In this document: one piece after another, positions 6,629 through 8,110 of the stretch
How positions within the stretch are numbered: position 1 is the first letter of the stretch
How the letters are laid out: each line of letters begins with the position of its first letter
Assembly: GCA_035695265.1 (NCBI GenBank)
Contig: DASSEM010000227.1
Location: 1-8,110 of the forward strand
Direction of reading: 5' to 3'
Source of the DNA: RHKX01 sp035695265
GTDB taxonomy: Bacteria; Actinomycetota; Thermoleophilia; Solirubrobacterales; 70-9
Length of the DNA: 8,110 nucleotides
The notes under the pieces: generated by a model
The model's database searches: none
Told to the model about the DNA's origin: nothing
Seen by the model: the letters and a program-made list of their open reading frames with translations, nothing else
Made by a program: the position numbers and the translations under genes

Positions 6629-8110
6629 GGGCGGGGTAGCCAACCCGGGCGCCCTCCACGGCGGCCGGCTCGCCGCGAAGGCGCTGCGCGAGCGCGGCGT
6701 CACCCACCTGTTCACCCTCTCCGGCGGGCACCTGTTCAGCCTCTACGACGGCTGCCGCGAGGAGGGGATCGAGATCGTCGACGTCCGCCACGAGCAGGCA
6801 GCGGCGTTCGCCGCCGAGGGCTGGGCGAAGGCGACCCGGACGCCGGGCGTCTGCGCGCTGACCGCCGGGCCGGGCGTCACCAACGGGGTCAGCGCGATGG
6901 CGAGCGCGGCCGCCAACGGCACCCCGATCGTCGTGCTCGGCGGCCGCGCCGCGGAGGGCCGCTGGGGCAGCGGCAGCCTCCAGGAGATCGACCACCTGCC
7001 GTTCGTGACGCCGCTCGTGAAGTCGGCGGAGACCGTTACCGACCCGGCCGCGATCGGCGACGCCACCGCGCGCGCGATCGACATCGCCGCGGCGGCGCCG
7101 ACCGGCCCGGCCTTCCTCGATTACCCGCTCGACGTCGTCTTCATGGAGGCCGATGCCGAGATTCCCGCCCCGCCAGAGCCGAGCGTGTCGGCTGCCGACG
7201 GGATCGAGCGCGCGGCCGAGCTCCTGGCGGGCGCCGAGCGCCCCGCGATCATGGCCGGCACCGGCCTCTACTGGGCCGGCGCCGAAGACGGGCTCCGGGC
7301 GCTCGCCGAGCGCCACGGCATCCCCGTCTACCTGAACGGGATGGGACGCGGCTGCCTGCCGGCCGATCACCCGAACGCCTTCAGCCGGACCCGCGGCGCC
7401 GGGCTCGGCGGCGCCGACGTCGCGATCGTGATCGGGGTCCCGCTCGACTTCCGGCTCGGTTTCGGGGCGGCGATCGGCGCCGACGCGAAGCTGGTGCGGA
7501 TCGACGTCGAGCCGAACCGGCTCGAGCGCAACCGCGCGGCCGACGTCGATCTCGTGGGCGACGTCGCCGCGAGCCTGGCAGCGCTGAGCGAGGCGGCCGA
7601 GCCCGGCGACCGGTCCGGCTGGCTCGCCGATCTCCGCACCCAGGAGGAGGCGAAGCGCGCGGCCGAGGGCGAGGAGCGGGCCGACCCGCGGGCCCCGCTT
7701 CACCCGATGCGCCTCTACGAGGAGCTCGGCCAGGTCCTCGACCGCGACGCGATCGTGATCGGCGACGGCGGCGACTTCGTCTCCTACGCGGGTCGGGTGA
7801 TCGAGACCTTCGAGCCGGGGACCTGGATTGACCCGGGGCCGTTCGGCTGCCTCGGCGCCGGCCCCGGCCAGGCGATCGGGGCCGCCTGCGCGAAGCCCGG
7901 GCGCCAGGTCTGCCTGCTGCTCGGCGACGGCGCCTTCGGCTTCAGCGGGCTCGAGTTCGACACGATGGTCCGCCACGGCCTGCCCGTCGTCGGCGTGATG
8001 GGCAACAACGGAATATGGGCGCTCGAGAAGCATCCGATGGAGTACCTCTACGGCTATTCCGTCGCGGCCGAGCTGCAGCCCTCGTGCCGCTACGACGAGG
8101 TGGTTCGCGC
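6603..8110 (+). CDS. ilvG: thiamine-diphosphate-dependent enzyme, acetolactate synthase IlvG-like, 3' partial
   Basis: 502 codons are visible; family members have about 550 residues, so some 45 C-terminal residues are missing. The N-terminal pyrimidine-binding domain has THLFTLSGGHLFSLYDGC and the catalytic Glu64 in RHEQAAAFAAEGWAK. The central domain holds PAIMAGTGLYWAGAEDG and IVIGVPLDFRLGFGAAIGAD. The C-terminal domain has the ThDP motif from GDGAFGF (441-447) to NN (468-469), with the usual spacing. From memory it is nearly collinear with mycobacterial IlvG (Rv1820), including GPFGCLGAGPG and NNGIWALEKHPMEYLYGYS. Expected reaction: two pyruvates to acetolactate, or a related 2-oxoacid carboligation or decarboxylation; motifs alone cannot fix the substrate. 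No small regulatory subunit gene is visible. GTG at 6603 is the only start codon before the conserved domain; it has no Shine-Dalgarno and lies within the cyclase end, so translational coupling or a leaderless start is likely. Confidence 0.92.
   Translation, partial: MAATGQKAEGGVANPGALHGGRLAAKALRERGVTHLFTLSGGHLFSLYDGCREEGIEIVDVRHEQAAAFAAEGWAKATRTPGVCALTAGPGVTNGVSAMASAAANGTPIVVLGGRAAEGRWGSGSLQEIDHLPFVTPLVKSAETVTDPAAIGDATARAIDIAAAAPTGPAFLDYPLDVVFMEADAEIPAPPEPSVSAADGIERAAELLAGAERPAIMAGTGLYWAGAEDGLRALAERHGIPVYLNGMGRGCLPADHPNAFSRTRGAGLGGADVAIVIGVPLDFRLGFGAAIGADAKLVRIDVEPNRLERNRAADVDLVGDVAASLAALSEAAEPGDRSGWLADLRTQEEAKRAAEGEERADPRAPLHPMRLYEELGQVLDRDAIVIGDGGDFVSYAGRVIETFEPGTWIDPGPFGCLGAGPGQAIGAACAKPGRQVCLLLGDGAFGFSGLEFDTMVRHGLPVVGVMGNNGIWALEKHPMEYLYGYSVAAELQPSCRYDEVVR

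Noticed and set aside
4925..6715. A very long open minus-strand frame that runs unbroken into the real membrane-protein gene.
   Set aside because: It is antisense to the cyclase, whose catalytic motifs are complete. The translation is Arg/Asp/Glu-rich repeats without domain features, the usual shadow of a high-GC gene.
6429..8033. Long minus-strand open frame opposite the IlvG-like gene.
   Set aside because: It is antisense to a gene with intact ThDP motifs; the translation has no recognisable domain.

Overview
This is a high-GC window with dense coding on both strands. It most likely comes from a deep-branching actinobacterium, and I favour the class Thermoleophilia (Solirubrobacterales-like). 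Three things suggest this: the codon use (nearly all G/C at third positions, long empty antisense frames), proteins that closely resemble mycobacterial trehalase and IlvG, and an ECF sigma factor carrying a zinc-finger/membrane tail. The taxonomic call is inference; no rRNA is present.

Layout. (1) Bases 1-1389, minus strand: the N-terminal 463 codons of a sigma factor with sigma-2 and sigma-4 regions, a Cys/His zinc-binding anti-sigma-like motif, a probable membrane segment and a Pro/Glu/Thr-rich tail. The tail runs off the left edge. (2) Bases 1496-1580, plus strand: a complete tRNA-Leu with anticodon UAA. (3) Bases 1660-3684, plus strand: a GH15 trehalase/glucoamylase-like enzyme very like the mycobacterial trehalase. 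(4) Bases 3685-4261: a 577-base gap between converging genes with no convincing gene. It holds terminator-like hairpins at each end and a cluster of strong dyad symmetries in the middle. (5) Bases 4262-4924, minus strand: a 220-residue single-pass membrane protein with a Mog1/PsbP/DUF1795-like outer domain. (6) Bases 5045-6628, plus strand: a class III adenylate cyclase with six membrane helices and HAMP. (7) Bases 6603-8110, plus strand: a thiamine-diphosphate enzyme of the IlvG/acetolactate synthase type. It overlaps the cyclase and runs off the right edge.

How the parts relate. The cyclase and the IlvG-like gene overlap by 26 bases and look co-transcribed. The membrane-anchored protein is divergent from the cyclase, with a shared 120-base promoter region if the later cyclase start is right. 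The trehalase and the sigma factor flank the tRNA and are divergently oriented; nothing ties them functionally. None of the three plus-strand protein genes has a clear Shine-Dalgarno sequence, but each has a -10-like hexamer 6-8 bases before its start, which suggests leaderless mRNAs. The sigma factor instead has a strong AAGGAGG.

I see no CRISPR array, insertion sequence or phage gene. The least explained items are the palindrome cluster at about 3896-4058, the self-contained sigma/anti-sigma-like membrane protein, and the co-occurrence of tRNA-Leu(UAA) with the only TTA codon I found in the predicted genes.
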